A DNA stretch of 33,766 nt from positions 1-33,766 of the forward strand of contig CAJYJH010000102.1 of assembly GCA_913775265.1 (NCBI GenBank). The letters run 5' to 3'. The DNA comes from an uncultured Mucilaginibacter sp. (GTDB taxonomy: Bacteria > Bacteroidota > Bacteroidia > Sphingobacteriales > Sphingobacteriaceae). The notes below the pieces were generated by a model. That model ran no database searches. It saw only the letters and a list, made by a program, of their open reading frames with translations, and was not told where the DNA came from. Positions 24,977-33,766 of the stretch are shown here, piece after piece; position 1 is the first letter of the stretch; each line of letters begins with the position of its first letter. The translations under genes and the position numbers were made by a program.

Positions 24977-25783
24977 TTATCTGTTAGCCGTAAAGTCAAT
25001 TTGCGGACGAGCGGTAGCTGTACCGGTTGTAGGTAAGGTGATATCTCCGCGTGTTACAAGCGTGTAGACTTTACCGCCAATCATATTAACTACACTCGAG
25101 CCATTACGCGATATTACGTTGGTAGTTGCCGACGACGGGTACCGGACGTATAACTCGTAGTTGCCCTCTGGTACAGAAACGAAAGCTGATGCTGATTTGT
25201 AGGCAATATTGCTGGCAATTTTGATTTCGCTCGAATTTGGAATTGTTGTGTTTTTGGCATACAAATCAAAAGCTTGCGGGGCGTTTGAAATTGTGTTTAC
25301 TAACCGCACATACGTAAAGTTAATGTCGTAAGCAGGTAACACATCTTCCAACAAAAACGAGTCTGCCATCTTTGTATTGGCACTGTAAATACCAGATAAA
25401 AATAACGTGTAAAATTTGGTATTGGTAAGCGGTGCGCTCGGCGTTGTGGCTATAGCTAAATTTGCATCTGTTGTGGCAGAAGCTGCTATCTGCGCCTTAA
25501 ATACATAGGAACCTCCAGGCAAAGCCGAATAACCAGTTTGCGGATAAACGCCTGCAAACGCAGTGGCACCTTCAACGCCGGTAGTGCTTAGTATGCCAGT
25601 TACTTTAGCATCGTTAGCATAAAAGTTTACTGCCGGCGAACCAACACTGTTATTAAAATATTTAATCTGAGCATTGTCGGCCAAGTTAATTGGCTGATCA
25701 ATAACCTGTATACCATTCTTTTTACAAGAAAATAACGCTGTTGATAACAGCAGGGCCGTCAGGCCGATATATATTTTTTTCAT
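24977..25783 (-). CDS. DUF4397-domain lipoprotein of the Sus operon
   Basis: 268 residues. The lipobox LFSC gives lipid-modified Cys20, followed by KKNG, typical of Bacteroidota surface lipoproteins. Two Ig-like, DUF4397-type segments are visible: IKYFNNSVGSPAVNFYANDAKV (about 44-65) and INFTYVRLVNTISNAPQAFDLY (about 153-174), each with the 'vRvvN....a..vdvy' pattern. It is the third gene of the operon, 13 bp after susD. Such accessory lipoproteins often help capture ligand on the cell surface; the ligand here is unknown. Confidence 0.85.
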   Translation of the reverse strand: MKKIYIGLTALLLSTALFSCKKNGIQVIDQPINLADNAQIKYFNNSVGSPAVNFYANDAKVTGILSTTGVEGATAFAGVYPQTGYSALPGGSYVFKAQIAASATTDANLAIATTPSAPLTNTKFYTLFLSGIYSANTKMADSFLLEDVLPAYDINFTYVRLVNTISNAPQAFDLYAKNTTIPNSSEIKIASNIAYKSASAFVSVPEGNYELYVRYPSSATTNVISRNGSSVVNMIGGKVYTLVTRGDITLPTTGTATARPQIDFTANR

Positions 25784-25796
25784 AAAGCTGCCTTAA

Positions 25797-27368
25797 TTAA
25801 GGTGTTACAATCCATAATGGTACCGTATGGTAATCACGGGCCGTAGCGCCAATTGCGCTTAAAGCCTCCAGATTATTCACATACTCCGAGTTATAACGTG
25901 GTCTGATGCGGTAGGCCGGTTTCCCGTTATTATCGCCGAATAATGCTGCCGGGAAAGTATAACCCAAAAACACCTGGCTGCCTGTAGCCGGGTCGGCATC
26001 TGTGTAATGATAGCGGCGCATATCCATCCAGGTTTCAACAAAAGCCCAGCCCCACTGCGCAATATATTTTTGCGTCATAATATTGGTTAACGTCAACGCC
26101 GATGCGTTTCTAACAACAGCGGCCGAGTTTAAATAATCTGCTTTTTGCTGTGCAGTTATAGCAGCCGGTACTCCGCTTACATCAGTATTTGATGAGTTAA
26201 CAAAATCAAAATGAGCCGATATGCCTTTAGTGTAAGCATCAAGGGCAGTTGCACGGTCGCCTTTGCGCAGCGCAGCTTCAGCCTTTATAAATTGCAGCTG
26301 TGCGTAAGTCATTATAGGGTATTTGCTTTTATCATCAAAAATATAACGCGTAGCCGTACCCACCACCGGCACAGTGCTATAGCCCCAAATATTATTAGGC
26401 AAAGTTGTGGTGGCATTAAACGATCCTGTACCGGCACCTGTAACCACACCACGTATCTGCCCATCGGGCGATGGGGAAAGCATTATATTAATACGGGGGT
26501 CATTTACTCTTGAACCGGTAGTGGTACCGTTCAACAAGTTTACTATATAAGTAGTTTGACGATAACTGGTAAAATTATTACGCGTTGGCCCAATAAAATT
26601 ACGGTCGTCGTTGGATACACCTGTATATTTTACACCTGCATCGTCTGCATTGCTAGCGAATGATTTATCGACGTTGGCAATAATGTCATCAGGTTTATAC
26701 AAGCTCGATTTGTTGCTATAGTGGTTAAGTGCCATTGCTTTTAGTCCGTAGGCAAATTTTAACCACTTGGTACGGTCGCCTTTATAAACTATATCGGTTT
26801 TACCTAAAAAGCTGGCATCCACGGCGCCGTCGGTACGCTGTAGGTTGGCGATGGACAAATCCAGTAATCGCAAAACTTCCTGGTACGCAAACTCCTGGCT
26901 GTCGTAGTCAAATTTGGTGCGATTTAAATCAAAAGCTTGCTTGATGACTATCTCTCCATGAACGTCAGTCAACTGCAACCATCCCCATGCTTTTAAAGCC
27001 TGACCAACACCCAATAAATCCCAGCGTTGTTCTGCTTCTGCCTTAGTATTCATATCTACAAGGTTTTGACCTAAGCTCCAATAAACGTCGCGCCAAAGTT
27101 CGCCACCATTGTCGGATGTTGCATCATACCCTTGCAAATCCCAGGTGGTATTCGCACCTGTAGAAGTTAAATTTTGAGTATAGCGGCTAATGAATCGACC
27201 ATCATAAACAGGTGCCGTAGCTACCCAGTGTAGCATTGGCGCCAACAATAAGTTGGCTGTTACCACCTGTGGAGCATTGGGATTGGTATTTACGTCAAGA
27301 TATTTTTTACAGCTACTGGCCGATATCAGGCTTGCTGCCATCATTAATCCTAATATTTTCTTTTTCAT
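25797..27368 (-). CDS. SusD/RagB-family nutrient-binding lipoprotein (SusD-like 2 group)
   Basis: 523 residues. The lipobox ASSC places lipid-modified Cys20 before KKYLDVNTNPNAP, the start typical of the SusD-like 2 branch. The rest is alpha-helical with repeat-like TPR segments (QRWDLLGVGQALKAWGWLQLTDVHGEI; YPIMTYAQLQFIKAEAALRKGDRATALDAYTKGI) and a C-terminal block RIRPRYNSEYVNNLEAL. It forms the lid of a SusC transporter on the outer membrane and binds oligosaccharide or peptide ligands. It lies 16 bp downstream of susC. No glycoside hydrolase or protease is encoded nearby to define the substrate. Confidence 0.93.
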   Translation of the reverse strand: MKKKILGLMMAASLISASSCKKYLDVNTNPNAPQVVTANLLLAPMLHWVATAPVYDGRFISRYTQNLTSTGANTTWDLQGYDATSDNGGELWRDVYWSLGQNLVDMNTKAEAEQRWDLLGVGQALKAWGWLQLTDVHGEIVIKQAFDLNRTKFDYDSQEFAYQEVLRLLDLSIANLQRTDGAVDASFLGKTDIVYKGDRTKWLKFAYGLKAMALNHYSNKSSLYKPDDIIANVDKSFASNADDAGVKYTGVSNDDRNFIGPTRNNFTSYRQTTYIVNLLNGTTTGSRVNDPRINIMLSPSPDGQIRGVVTGAGTGSFNATTTLPNNIWGYSTVPVVGTATRYIFDDKSKYPIMTYAQLQFIKAEAALRKGDRATALDAYTKGISAHFDFVNSSNTDVSGVPAAITAQQKADYLNSAAVVRNASALTLTNIMTQKYIAQWGWAFVETWMDMRRYHYTDADPATGSQVFLGYTFPAALFGDNNGKPAYRIRPRYNSEYVNNLEALSAIGATARDYHTVPLWIVTP

Positions 27369-27384
27369 TGTTTCATTTTCTTGA

Positions 27385-30300
27385 TTACAGAGTCACTTTC
27401 ACACCGAAATTTACACCAACAGGAATCGGGAAGTTACCAAAGTCTATACCCTGGGCTCCTGATCCGCCTACGGCAGCTGTATTACCGCTCACTACCGGGT
27501 CAAGTCCTTTGTAATTAGTAATTAAAAATAAATCGGTACCTGTTACAAATACACTGGCAGCCTTTACAAAATTCTGACGGCGCACCCATCTGTCGGGCAT
27601 ACGGTAACTTAAGGTAACATCTCTTAACCGTACCCAGTTAATGCTTGGCTGAATAAACAACTCTTCGCTCATGCTGGTATAATAACTGTTCTGAGTAACC
27701 GGGGTAATTACAATATTATTACGTGTAGGACTAGCCGAGTTTTCACGCCCGTCCTGTAATACACCGCTAATGATACGTGGCGTATTACGATCTAAGGTTT
27801 GTGTACTTAAACCTAATATAGTCAAGTAGTGCTCCGTACCGTTAAATACCGCTCCACCTTTGCGTATATCGAGCAAAAATTGCAGAGACACATTTTTGTA
27901 AGTAAATGCGTTGGTTAAACCAATGCTATAATCGGGTGTACGATCATAACCGGTGTTTATATTGCCGGTTGAACGTAAAGGGATACCGGTAGCCGGGTTG
28001 ATCAGCAGATCGCCGTTGTTGTTACGCTGGTAAAAGAAACCGGTTAAACTACGGGTAGAGCCGCCCACAGTTACGCCATTACGTAAGCTGCCGGTTGGGT
28101 ATAAGTTGGTATCAGATACATAAGCTTCGTTAACCCCGGCAGGTAACGCGGTAACAATACCTTGATCAGCAGCAAAGTTGCCTATCACTTTCCAGTTAAA
28201 ATTTTTAGATTGGATAGGTACACCGGTTAAAGTAATCTCTAAACCTTTATTACGGGTTGATGCACCGTTACGGTTAAATAAGATAAAGCCGGTTGCGTAG
28301 CTAAAGCGCAGGTCGTTCACTATCTGACCGGTAGTAGTTTTGCGGTAGGCCGTTACGTCTAAGCCTAAACGACCGTTCAGGAATGATAACTCTGCACCAA
28401 TCTCGGCAGATTTTGCAAACTCAGGTTTAAGATCAGGGTTAGGGCCGGTGAAGCCGTAGCCATATCCACCGCCAACAGTTGTTTTACTTTCGTAAAAGGA
28501 AGCGTACGAATAAGGACGGGCATCTTTACCCACAGCAGCATAGGCCGCACGTAATTTGCCTGATGTGAATATGCTTTGTAAACCTTTAAATGCATCTGTA
28601 AACACGAAACTACCTGAAACCGATGGATACCAAAATGAGTAACGATTTTCGGGAATGGTTGATGTACGGTCATTACGCACTGTACCGGTTAAAAATAAGT
28701 AGTCGCGAAAGCTTAAGGTAGCCCTACTAAAAAAGCTTACTAAACGACGCTGTGTAATAGTGGTACGTGCGCTTTTACTGCCTGGTGCGCCATTGTTTAA
28801 CGATACGAAGTTAGGATCCAAAAAATTCTCTACATAACCAGCATCCACGTTACTTTTTGCATCCTGCAGTGAGTTACCTAAAGTTGCATCAATGGTAAAA
28901 TCTTTGGTAATTTTTTGAGCTTTCAGGTTAATCAAATTCTGCATGTTAAAGTTGCGGGTAATATCATTGGCTACGTCCAACGTACCGCCGCGAGAAAAAC
29001 CTACAGAACTTTCAGGATGACGTAACAAAACATTTTGGCTTACATAAGCATCAATACCTATGCGTGTTTGAATGTCTAACCATTTAGCTGGCGTAACCGT
29101 TAGTCCAATATTTGATAATACGTGATTGGTTTTTGAACTGTTGACGTTCTTATTTACACTGAAGTACGGATTGTCTAATTCAGATGTACCTAATGTCGAA
29201 ATCAGACCTAATGTACGGCGTGTACCGGAAGGGTTTAGGTAGTTTTGTGCATCATCAGTACGTGGCCATGTAAGCAAAGAAATTAGTGGCCCTGCATTAC
29301 CTTTAAACGGCATATTAGCGTTCGAATAGTCGTAAGACATAGATAGGTCGGCTTTTAACCATTTATTCACCGTGCCTTGAGACGATCCTGTGATGTTCAA
29401 CCTATCATAAGCCGAATTAGGAACTACACCGTTTTGATTAGTGTAAGATGACGCAACACGATAATTCATCTTATCAGTACCGCCTGAGATAGCAACGTTA
29501 TGTTTTTGGGTGAAACCGGTTTGAAAGAAATTACCAATATTGTCGTAAAACTTGGTACCTGCCGGATACGCCGGACCAAAATACTGATAGCCTCCCGAGC
29601 TCAAGGATGTTAAAACGTTTCCGGAACCATTAGTGCCTATTCCGTAGATCTCTTGTATTTCGGGCTGTTTACGCAATACCTCCATCCGGAAGCTGTTGCT
29701 GTATTCGATACGACTTTCGCCGTTTTTACCACGTTTGGTAGTAATTACGATAGCACCGTTACCGGCATCAATACCGTAAAGGGCAGCTGCTTCCGGACCC
29801 TTTAAAACCACCAGACTTTCAATATCTTCAGGGTTGATGTCTGATGCCCGGTTAGGAAAATCCACACCCCTGTTACTAAACGGCGATGCAGCTCCTGGTG
29901 CATCAGAGACGAACACGTTTGAACTTAGCGTTTTGTTATCAATGGGTAAACCATCTACTACAAACAAAGGCTGGTTGCTTCCGCTGATAGAACTTACACC
30001 ACGAATTGTGATTGAAGTAGAAGCGCCGGGTACACCCGATGAACTGGTTACTTCAACACCTGCAACGCGGCCTTGCAAAGCGTTGATAAAGTTTTCGCGC
30101 TGGGTACCGGCAATATCAGTACCCTTTACCGTTTGTTGCGATGTACCTAAAGAACGGCGTTTGGCCTGCAAGCCCAATGCGGTTATCTCGACAGCATCCA
30201 AACTGCGGGCTTGTTCTGATAAGGCAACGCTGATGGTATTATCGTTACCCACGGTACGCTCTTGCGAAACAAAACCCACAAATGAGTAAACCAACACCTG

Positions 30301-30501
30301 CCCGGATGTGGCCTTAATTGAATAACTGCCGGTGGCGTCCGTTTGCGTGCCGGTGGTGCTGCCTTTTATCTTGACGGTGACGCCGGGCAGCGGTGAGTTA
30401 TCGCCGGTGGCGGTTACCTTACCGGTGATGACCGTTTGAGCCATGGCATGCCACACTCCCAAACATTGCACCAAGAAAAATAAGAGTAATAGTTTCTTCA
30501 T
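27385..30501 (-). CDS. SusC/RagA-family TonB-linked outer-membrane transporter
   Basis: 1038 residues with a signal peptide (1-21, ending HAMA-Q). A carboxypeptidase-regulatory-like domain (about 23-100) is followed by the plug, with the family signature ALQGRVAGVEVTSSSGVPG and SITIRGVSSISGSNQPLFVVDGLP, then VVLKGPEAAALYGIDAGNGAIVITTKRG. The remaining about 780 residues form the 22-strand barrel, ending INFGVKVTL-like. No extra N-terminal signalling domain is present, so an anti-sigma-linked receptor is unlikely. First gene of the susC-susD-DUF4397 operon; import is powered by TonB. Confidence 0.95.
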   Translation of the reverse strand: MKKLLLLFFLVQCLGVWHAMAQTVITGKVTATGDNSPLPGVTVKIKGSTTGTQTDATGSYSIKATSGQVLVYSFVGFVSQERTVGNDNTISVALSEQARSLDAVEITALGLQAKRRSLGTSQQTVKGTDIAGTQRENFINALQGRVAGVEVTSSSGVPGASTSITIRGVSSISGSNQPLFVVDGLPIDNKTLSSNVFVSDAPGAASPFSNRGVDFPNRASDINPEDIESLVVLKGPEAAALYGIDAGNGAIVITTKRGKNGESRIEYSNSFRMEVLRKQPEIQEIYGIGTNGSGNVLTSLSSGGYQYFGPAYPAGTKFYDNIGNFFQTGFTQKHNVAISGGTDKMNYRVASSYTNQNGVVPNSAYDRLNITGSSQGTVNKWLKADLSMSYDYSNANMPFKGNAGPLISLLTWPRTDDAQNYLNPSGTRRTLGLISTLGTSELDNPYFSVNKNVNSSKTNHVLSNIGLTVTPAKWLDIQTRIGIDAYVSQNVLLRHPESSVGFSRGGTLDVANDITRNFNMQNLINLKAQKITKDFTIDATLGNSLQDAKSNVDAGYVENFLDPNFVSLNNGAPGSKSARTTITQRRLVSFFSRATLSFRDYLFLTGTVRNDRTSTIPENRYSFWYPSVSGSFVFTDAFKGLQSIFTSGKLRAAYAAVGKDARPYSYASFYESKTTVGGGYGYGFTGPNPDLKPEFAKSAEIGAELSFLNGRLGLDVTAYRKTTTGQIVNDLRFSYATGFILFNRNGASTRNKGLEITLTGVPIQSKNFNWKVIGNFAADQGIVTALPAGVNEAYVSDTNLYPTGSLRNGVTVGGSTRSLTGFFYQRNNNGDLLINPATGIPLRSTGNINTGYDRTPDYSIGLTNAFTYKNVSLQFLLDIRKGGAVFNGTEHYLTILGLSTQTLDRNTPRIISGVLQDGRENSASPTRNNIVITPVTQNSYYTSMSEELFIQPSINWVRLRDVTLSYRMPDRWVRRQNFVKAASVFVTGTDLFLITNYKGLDPVVSGNTAAVGGSGAQGIDFGNFPIPVGVNFGVKVTL

Positions 30502-30980
30502 ACTTTAATTGTTAATTTGATTTGCATTGTTTCTGTCGTATATAGTTGTTTGTTTAGTTTAACTCTTATTAAAAATAAAGAAAAAAGCGTTGCCCCAGCG
30601 ACCTAAACGCAGTTTTTGCACACCGGTTGGCTAACCTCGTGCTTTACTCCAATAAATTTAAATCCTTGATAATCAACGCACCGAACGTGCTTTGTTGTTC
30701 AATTGTCCCTTGCCCGCAGCATCCTGCAAACTTTTAGCAATATATGTAAATGGTTAACTAAATGTCAAGTTTTTATCTCGAACTATCTTCGTAAAATTAT
30801 AATTACACGTAAAACGTTTTAGTGGTTACACGTTCATAAGTCACTTGCTTATAGATTTTTAACGGATATTGTCTTAGGCAATGTCTGGTGCATACTCGCT
30901 GGCTTTAATAAATACTTTAAACCACGTGCTAAAAGAATGCACTGATAACAAACTTTTGCTTCAACTAAGAATAGTTGGCT
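30502..30980. other. Long upstream region of the susC operon
   Basis: This 479-bp region has no credible reading frame. It contains the palindrome at 30810-30821 (listed separately). On the minus strand, a weak hairpin (GCGTT/AACGC, 30587-30610) is followed by six T about 85 bp before the start codon, which could act as an attenuator but has only a 5-bp stem. I found no exact -33/-7 promoter pair. Confidence 0.4.
30810..30821. promoter_or_regulatory. LacI-like palindrome TAAAACGTTTTA
   Basis: The element is a perfect 12-bp palindrome with central CG and A/T flanks, the form seen in many LacI-family operators. It is about 310 bp upstream of the susC start. No LacI-family gene is in the window, so the assignment rests on motif shape. 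Confidence 0.4.
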
Positions 30981-31541
30981 TTAAAAATTACAATTGGCAG
31001 CTGGAGTTAAGTTTTCTTTTGATCTGGTGAGTGTGGTTTTTGATCTCTTAACAGTAAGCTTCCAAATGCTATCGTAGTCGTTATCCGGCCATTTGAGTGA
31101 TTTTGCTTTGGCGCCTAAGGCTGTAGCAATGTCTGCAATGTTATTATGCTCCCATACTATTAAAATAGTTCCCGAACGCTTAAGTATATTTTTTGCCAGC
31201 GCAGCTGTTTGTTTTACTTCGTATTTGCTGTTTACCGTTAAGTTGTACTTCACAGCCAATGGCCAAATAGTTTGCATCATGCGGCCGCTTTTAGTGGCCT
31301 TCCCTACCGAAGGAGCCGGCACATAAGCGTAATTGGGTACACCAAATTGTTTAACTAATACCGCTGGCAATTGCATTGCCCGGTTTAACCCCTGGCAAGA
31401 CAAATTGTCTCCCTTTTCCGGCTTTTCAGCATGCCGGATGATTATAACAGTTAGAGGTGTTTGAGCGCAAGATCGAGGTGTGATAAGAAAACCACTTACT
31501 ATGGTAAACACGGCTATGTATATTGATTTTAAGGAGTTCAT
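30981..31541 (-). CDS. Secreted histidine phosphatase family protein
   Basis: 186 residues with an N-terminal signal peptide (about 1-27). The mature part starts with VIIIRHAEKPEKG, the RHxE motif of the histidine phosphatase (phosphoglycerate-mutase-like) superfamily (Arg36, His37). SGRMMQT (85-91) gives the conserved Arg87, and VWEHNNI gives the second catalytic His132. At about 160 mature residues it is a minimal domain. The substrate is not predictable. It is followed by susC on the same strand but 479 bp apart, so no operon. Its promoter region is shared divergently with the gene at 31774. Confidence 0.85.
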   Translation of the reverse strand: MNSLKSIYIAVFTIVSGFLITPRSCAQTPLTVIIIRHAEKPEKGDNLSCQGLNRAMQLPAVLVKQFGVPNYAYVPAPSVGKATKSGRMMQTIWPLAVKYNLTVNSKYEVKQTAALAKNILKRSGTILIVWEHNNIADIATALGAKAKSLKWPDNDYDSIWKLTVKRSKTTLTRSKENLTPAANCNF

Positions 31542-31773
31542 AACTAAATTTTGTTATTTGGCAACTGTACTTTGTAGGTAGCAGGTTTTGAAATATAACC
31601 GGCACGCACTTCAAAAATTAACCTCGCTTTAAGAACAAAGTTTTATTTACACCGATCCTCCTTCTATGCAAGTGATTAATGACAGTGACATTCATTTGAT
31701 TTGTATATTTTTCGGGCATAGCTAAAATAATACTTAGCTTTAACCACAGCTCTTAACAATCACATTTTAGCCG

Positions 31774-32715
31774 ATGCTTATTTCAAGTCAAACCCAGACA
31801 TTTTTCAAACTATGGTTTAGACAATCAATCGTTGCTTGCACCATATTGTGCTTTTGTTCTTGTTCGTCGGTACTGCAAAGCTCCAAAATTAACGCTTTGC
31901 GTAACGATTATTGCGCCCCGAGTTTGAATTACAGAATCGATAGTATTGAACAGAAATCAACCTTTAAAAGTGAGAGCGTCGCAAAAAGACTTGACAAGCA
32001 CGACTATACGTTAGCAGCCCACGTAGGACTGGTAGAACTACTGGACCAGTACCTGAAAAGCCAAAGCGCAGAGGATAAATTAATAGCGAGACAAAAAATT
32101 ACTGAAAAAATTTTACTCTTTAATACCGAAGTGGAAGCTGTAGTGGCCGAACTGGATTGTAACGGAGAACGCTACGACCAGCTGGCGAGATTTTTAGACG
32201 CCCGCAACAGCAAGATCAACACCCGCTTAAATGTGGCTTCTATTGTGACAGGTGCTGCCTTGACTATCTCGACCGCTATCATTAAAAACAACAGCGTAAA
32301 TAAGACGATCAACATTAGCGGTGGCGTGGTTGGCGCGGGTTTGGGTTTTATGCTCCTGAACCCAAAGGGCAAAAAAGTAAAATTACAAACTCGCAGGAGC
32401 CTGCTCGACAATGTGTGGCGAGAATCAAACAGCGATCATGCCTTCCCGACATCGCTTTGGCGTGTGCTCAACGAAAAATCATTCAGCAACGAAGGCAAAC
32501 AGTCGCTGATACAGACACTTAAGAAACGGTGGCTGACTTTTGTGTTCGACGACAAACTAAACCAAGAAGATGAACAACGCTTTTTTGGCATAAACGGTTA
32601 CTTTTCCGAAGAAGACATTCATAATCTGGCCGATATGCATAATCAGCTACAGGCCAGCGTACGCACTGTACAACAAGACATGCGCAGCCTAACTTCAGCC
32701 ATCAACCGCCTCTAA
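31774..32715 (+). CDS. Putative lipoprotein/membrane protein of unknown function
   Basis: 313 residues. The N-terminus has a hydrophobic segment ending in CFCSCSS (Cys26, Cys28, Cys30), a poor lipobox that could be processed at Cys30. A helical, charged region follows (about 45-130), then a glycine-zipper-like hydrophobic pair (IVTGAALTISTAIIK and ISGGVVGAGLGFMLL, about 152-195) and a helical C-terminus ending in a probable coiled coil (LADMHNQLQASVRTVQQDM). The glycine-rich hairpin suggests membrane insertion. No family recognised. It stands alone between oppositely oriented neighbours. Confidence 0.65.
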   Translation: MLISSQTQTFFKLWFRQSIVACTILCFCSCSSVLQSSKINALRNDYCAPSLNYRIDSIEQKSTFKSESVAKRLDKHDYTLAAHVGLVELLDQYLKSQSAEDKLIARQKITEKILLFNTEVEAVVAELDCNGERYDQLARFLDARNSKINTRLNVASIVTGAALTISTAIIKNNSVNKTINISGGVVGAGLGFMLLNPKGKKVKLQTRRSLLDNVWRESNSDHAFPTSLWRVLNEKSFSNEGKQSLIQTLKKRWLTFVFDDKLNQEDEQRFFGINGYFSEEDIHNLADMHNQLQASVRTVQQDMRSLTSAINRL

Positions 32716-32778
32716 TTCATTTTCAATTATTTAATTTCGGGTAATTGATCTAATCCAGATCATAAATTTCACACTCAC

Positions 32779-33426
32779 TCACTTATTCACTTTTGGCAAA
32801 ATTAAAAGTCCTTCTTCCTCGTTACCTAAAGCTTCGTATTGTCCGTTTAAATAAAAGTAACCGGCTAAAGCCGCGGTCAAAGCATCAATTTCGTCGTGGC
32901 TGGCATTGATATAATTGCCTTGGATGCCTAAATCTACCAGTCCTTCCACTAAATTAGCCAAGCCCTTTTGCTTGCGGGGCAAACCTAAAATATCCTGCGT
33001 TCCACCCGGAAAGCATTCAATCACCTCAAAACCCATTAGCCTGAATTCTTCGGCGAGTAACATGCCTCGCAGTGTTAGCTGCTGCATGCTGCGAATCAAT
33101 GTAGGATAAGATCGGATGCCACGCTTGAGCATTTGCCGTTCGCATAAACGGGAAATACCAAAAATGTGCCTACCGGGGTCATCATCATAAACAGATATTC
33201 GACCTTTGGGTAGTGATAAGGGTGAATCGAGTGCTATTACTGCCGGTTTAGCGGCCGCTGTGGCAGCCATCAAATCCGCATTACTTTTTATACGTTGGGT
33301 TCTTACCATACCCTTTTGCAACACCGCCCAACCCGAAGCTTTTTTCTCTGACCCGGTAAGGTCGATGCCTACCACAGGTGATGAGGTGTTTAGTATATCA
33401 GTTATAGAAGTTTTAAGAGAAATCAA
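32779..33426 (-). CDS. DUF429-domain protein (RNase H-like fold)
   Basis: 215 residues, cytoplasmic. The first strand has the acidic residue Asp22 in VVGIDLTGSEKKASGWAVL, followed by VIALDSPLSLP with a second Asp, and later ECFPGGTQDILGLPRKQKG and SHDEIDALTAALAGYFYL with further acids. This is the DUF429 pattern, proposed to be a metal-dependent nuclease-like fold of unknown substrate. The start is a TTG at 33426; no ATG precedes an upstream stop. A GTG at 33375 would start just before GIDLTG and may be the true start. Confidence 0.8.
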   Translation of the reverse strand: MISLKTSITDILNTSSPVVGIDLTGSEKKASGWAVLQKGMVRTQRIKSNADLMAATAAAKPAVIALDSPLSLPKGRISVYDDDPGRHIFGISRLCERQMLKRGIRSYPTLIRSMQQLTLRGMLLAEEFRLMGFEVIECFPGGTQDILGLPRKQKGLANLVEGLVDLGIQGNYINASHDEIDALTAALAGYFYLNGQYEALGNEEEGLLILPKVNK

Positions 33427-33516
33427 CGGAACAGAATAATTTTATAGTGCGGTCGCAGATAAGAGGCCTTTGATATAAGTTAGTTTTAAGAGCTATTGTA
33501 ACTTCAATTACCCTAT

Positions 33517-33766
33517 TTAAAAGCCCGACAATGCCTCGTCCATTAATTTAATGCGCTCGTCTACCGTTGTATCTCCATCGATTTCCAAAACCGGGCACTC
33601 CAGATTACTCAACCAGTGACGATGAACGTTCAACGTTCGCCCATTGGTGGTATTGTCATCATAACCGCTCGCCCATGCTAAAAACTGCTGATACAACGCT
33701 GCTCGTTCCGGATCATCAAAAATCGCAGAGCCGTAGCGCTCCATTTCCCGATCTTTTAAACGCTGA
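33517..33766 (-). CDS. P-loop nucleoside-kinase-like protein, C-terminal fragment (5' end outside window)
   Basis: The frame stays open to the right edge, giving 82 visible C-terminal residues that begin QRLKDREMERYGSAIF. The pattern RxxxREMERYG...FLAWASGYDD...RTLNVHRHWLSNLECPVLEIDGD is typical of the lid and C-terminal region of adenylate-kinase-like AAA/P-loop proteins; the Walker A motif would lie outside the window. An ATG at 33744 exists inside the frame but is probably not the start. Substrate not readable. Confidence 0.6.
   Translation of the reverse strand, partial: QRLKDREMERYGSAIFDDPERAALYQQFLAWASGYDDNTTNGRTLNVHRHWLSNLECPVLEIDGDTTVDERIKLMDEALSGF

Noticed and set aside
29834..30289. 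Open frame of 151 codons on the plus strand opposite susC
   Set aside because: It overlaps the conserved plug domain of SusC on the other strand; low-complexity composition, no independent signals.
32746..32762. TGATCT/AGATCA hairpin between convergent genes as a terminator
   Set aside because: The stem is only 6 bp and lacks a T tract, so it is too weak to call.
1..33766. Defence system, retron, toxin-antitoxin pair, prophage or transposon
   Set aside because: No reverse transcriptase, nuclease-ATPase pair, integrase, transposase or terminal repeats were found; the unknown genes have envelope-protein features instead.

Overview
The window is most consistent with a chromosome segment of a Sphingobacteriaceae-type Bacteroidota (Mucilaginibacter or Pedobacter-like). 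The evidence is a SusC/SusD pair, TonB-dependent receptors with an N-terminal carboxypeptidase-regulatory-like domain, LytS/LytTR signalling, large FtsX/MacB-type permeases, DUF4397 lipoproteins, weak Shine-Dalgarno sites and promoter matches to TTTG / TAnnTTTG. Base composition looks even, near the mid-40s % GC by eye. I see no integrase, transposase, phage gene, CRISPR array, tRNA or rRNA.

Layout, left to right. Positions 1-2442 hold the 3' part of a Pls/PosA-type non-ribosomal peptide synthetase: carrier domain, then three membrane/hexapeptide repeats. Next come a secreted bilobed aspartic-protease-like protein (-), a soluble PAS histidine kinase (-), an unknown secreted protein (+), an LprI-like secreted protein (+), a HIT protein (-), an FtsX-type permease (-) and an HD-domain phosphohydrolase (-).

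Positions 10887-13382 are a compact arsenic-resistance operon: arsR, a Cys-tailed DUF6428-like protein, a thioredoxin-type arsenate reductase and an ACR3 arsenite exporter. A palindrome that could be the ArsR operator lies between arsR and the second gene. A TonB-dependent receptor (-) and a LytS/LytTR two-component pair (+) then diverge from a shared regulatory region that contains inverted repeats.

Positions 17941-22476, all on the minus strand, carry a type II NADH dehydrogenase, a SugE-type small multidrug resistance protein directly downstream of a fused trehalose-6-phosphate synthase/phosphatase, and a small secreted unknown. A DegP/HtrA protease (+) follows with a single-pass membrane protein 8 nt behind it. 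Positions 24977-30501 are a susC-susD-DUF4397 operon (-), with a LacI-like palindrome in its long upstream region. The right end has a secreted histidine phosphatase (-), an unknown lipoprotein-like gene (+), a DUF429 protein (-) and the C-terminus of an apparent P-loop nucleoside-kinase-like protein (-).

I did not find a clearly new multi-gene system. Most of the window is ordinary envelope, stress and nutrient-uptake content. The items most worth a second look are the Pls-like synthetase, the arsenic operon's Cys-tailed protein and its operator position, the HtrA-linked membrane protein, the aspartic-protease-like protein with altered catalytic motifs, and several unassigned palindromes.
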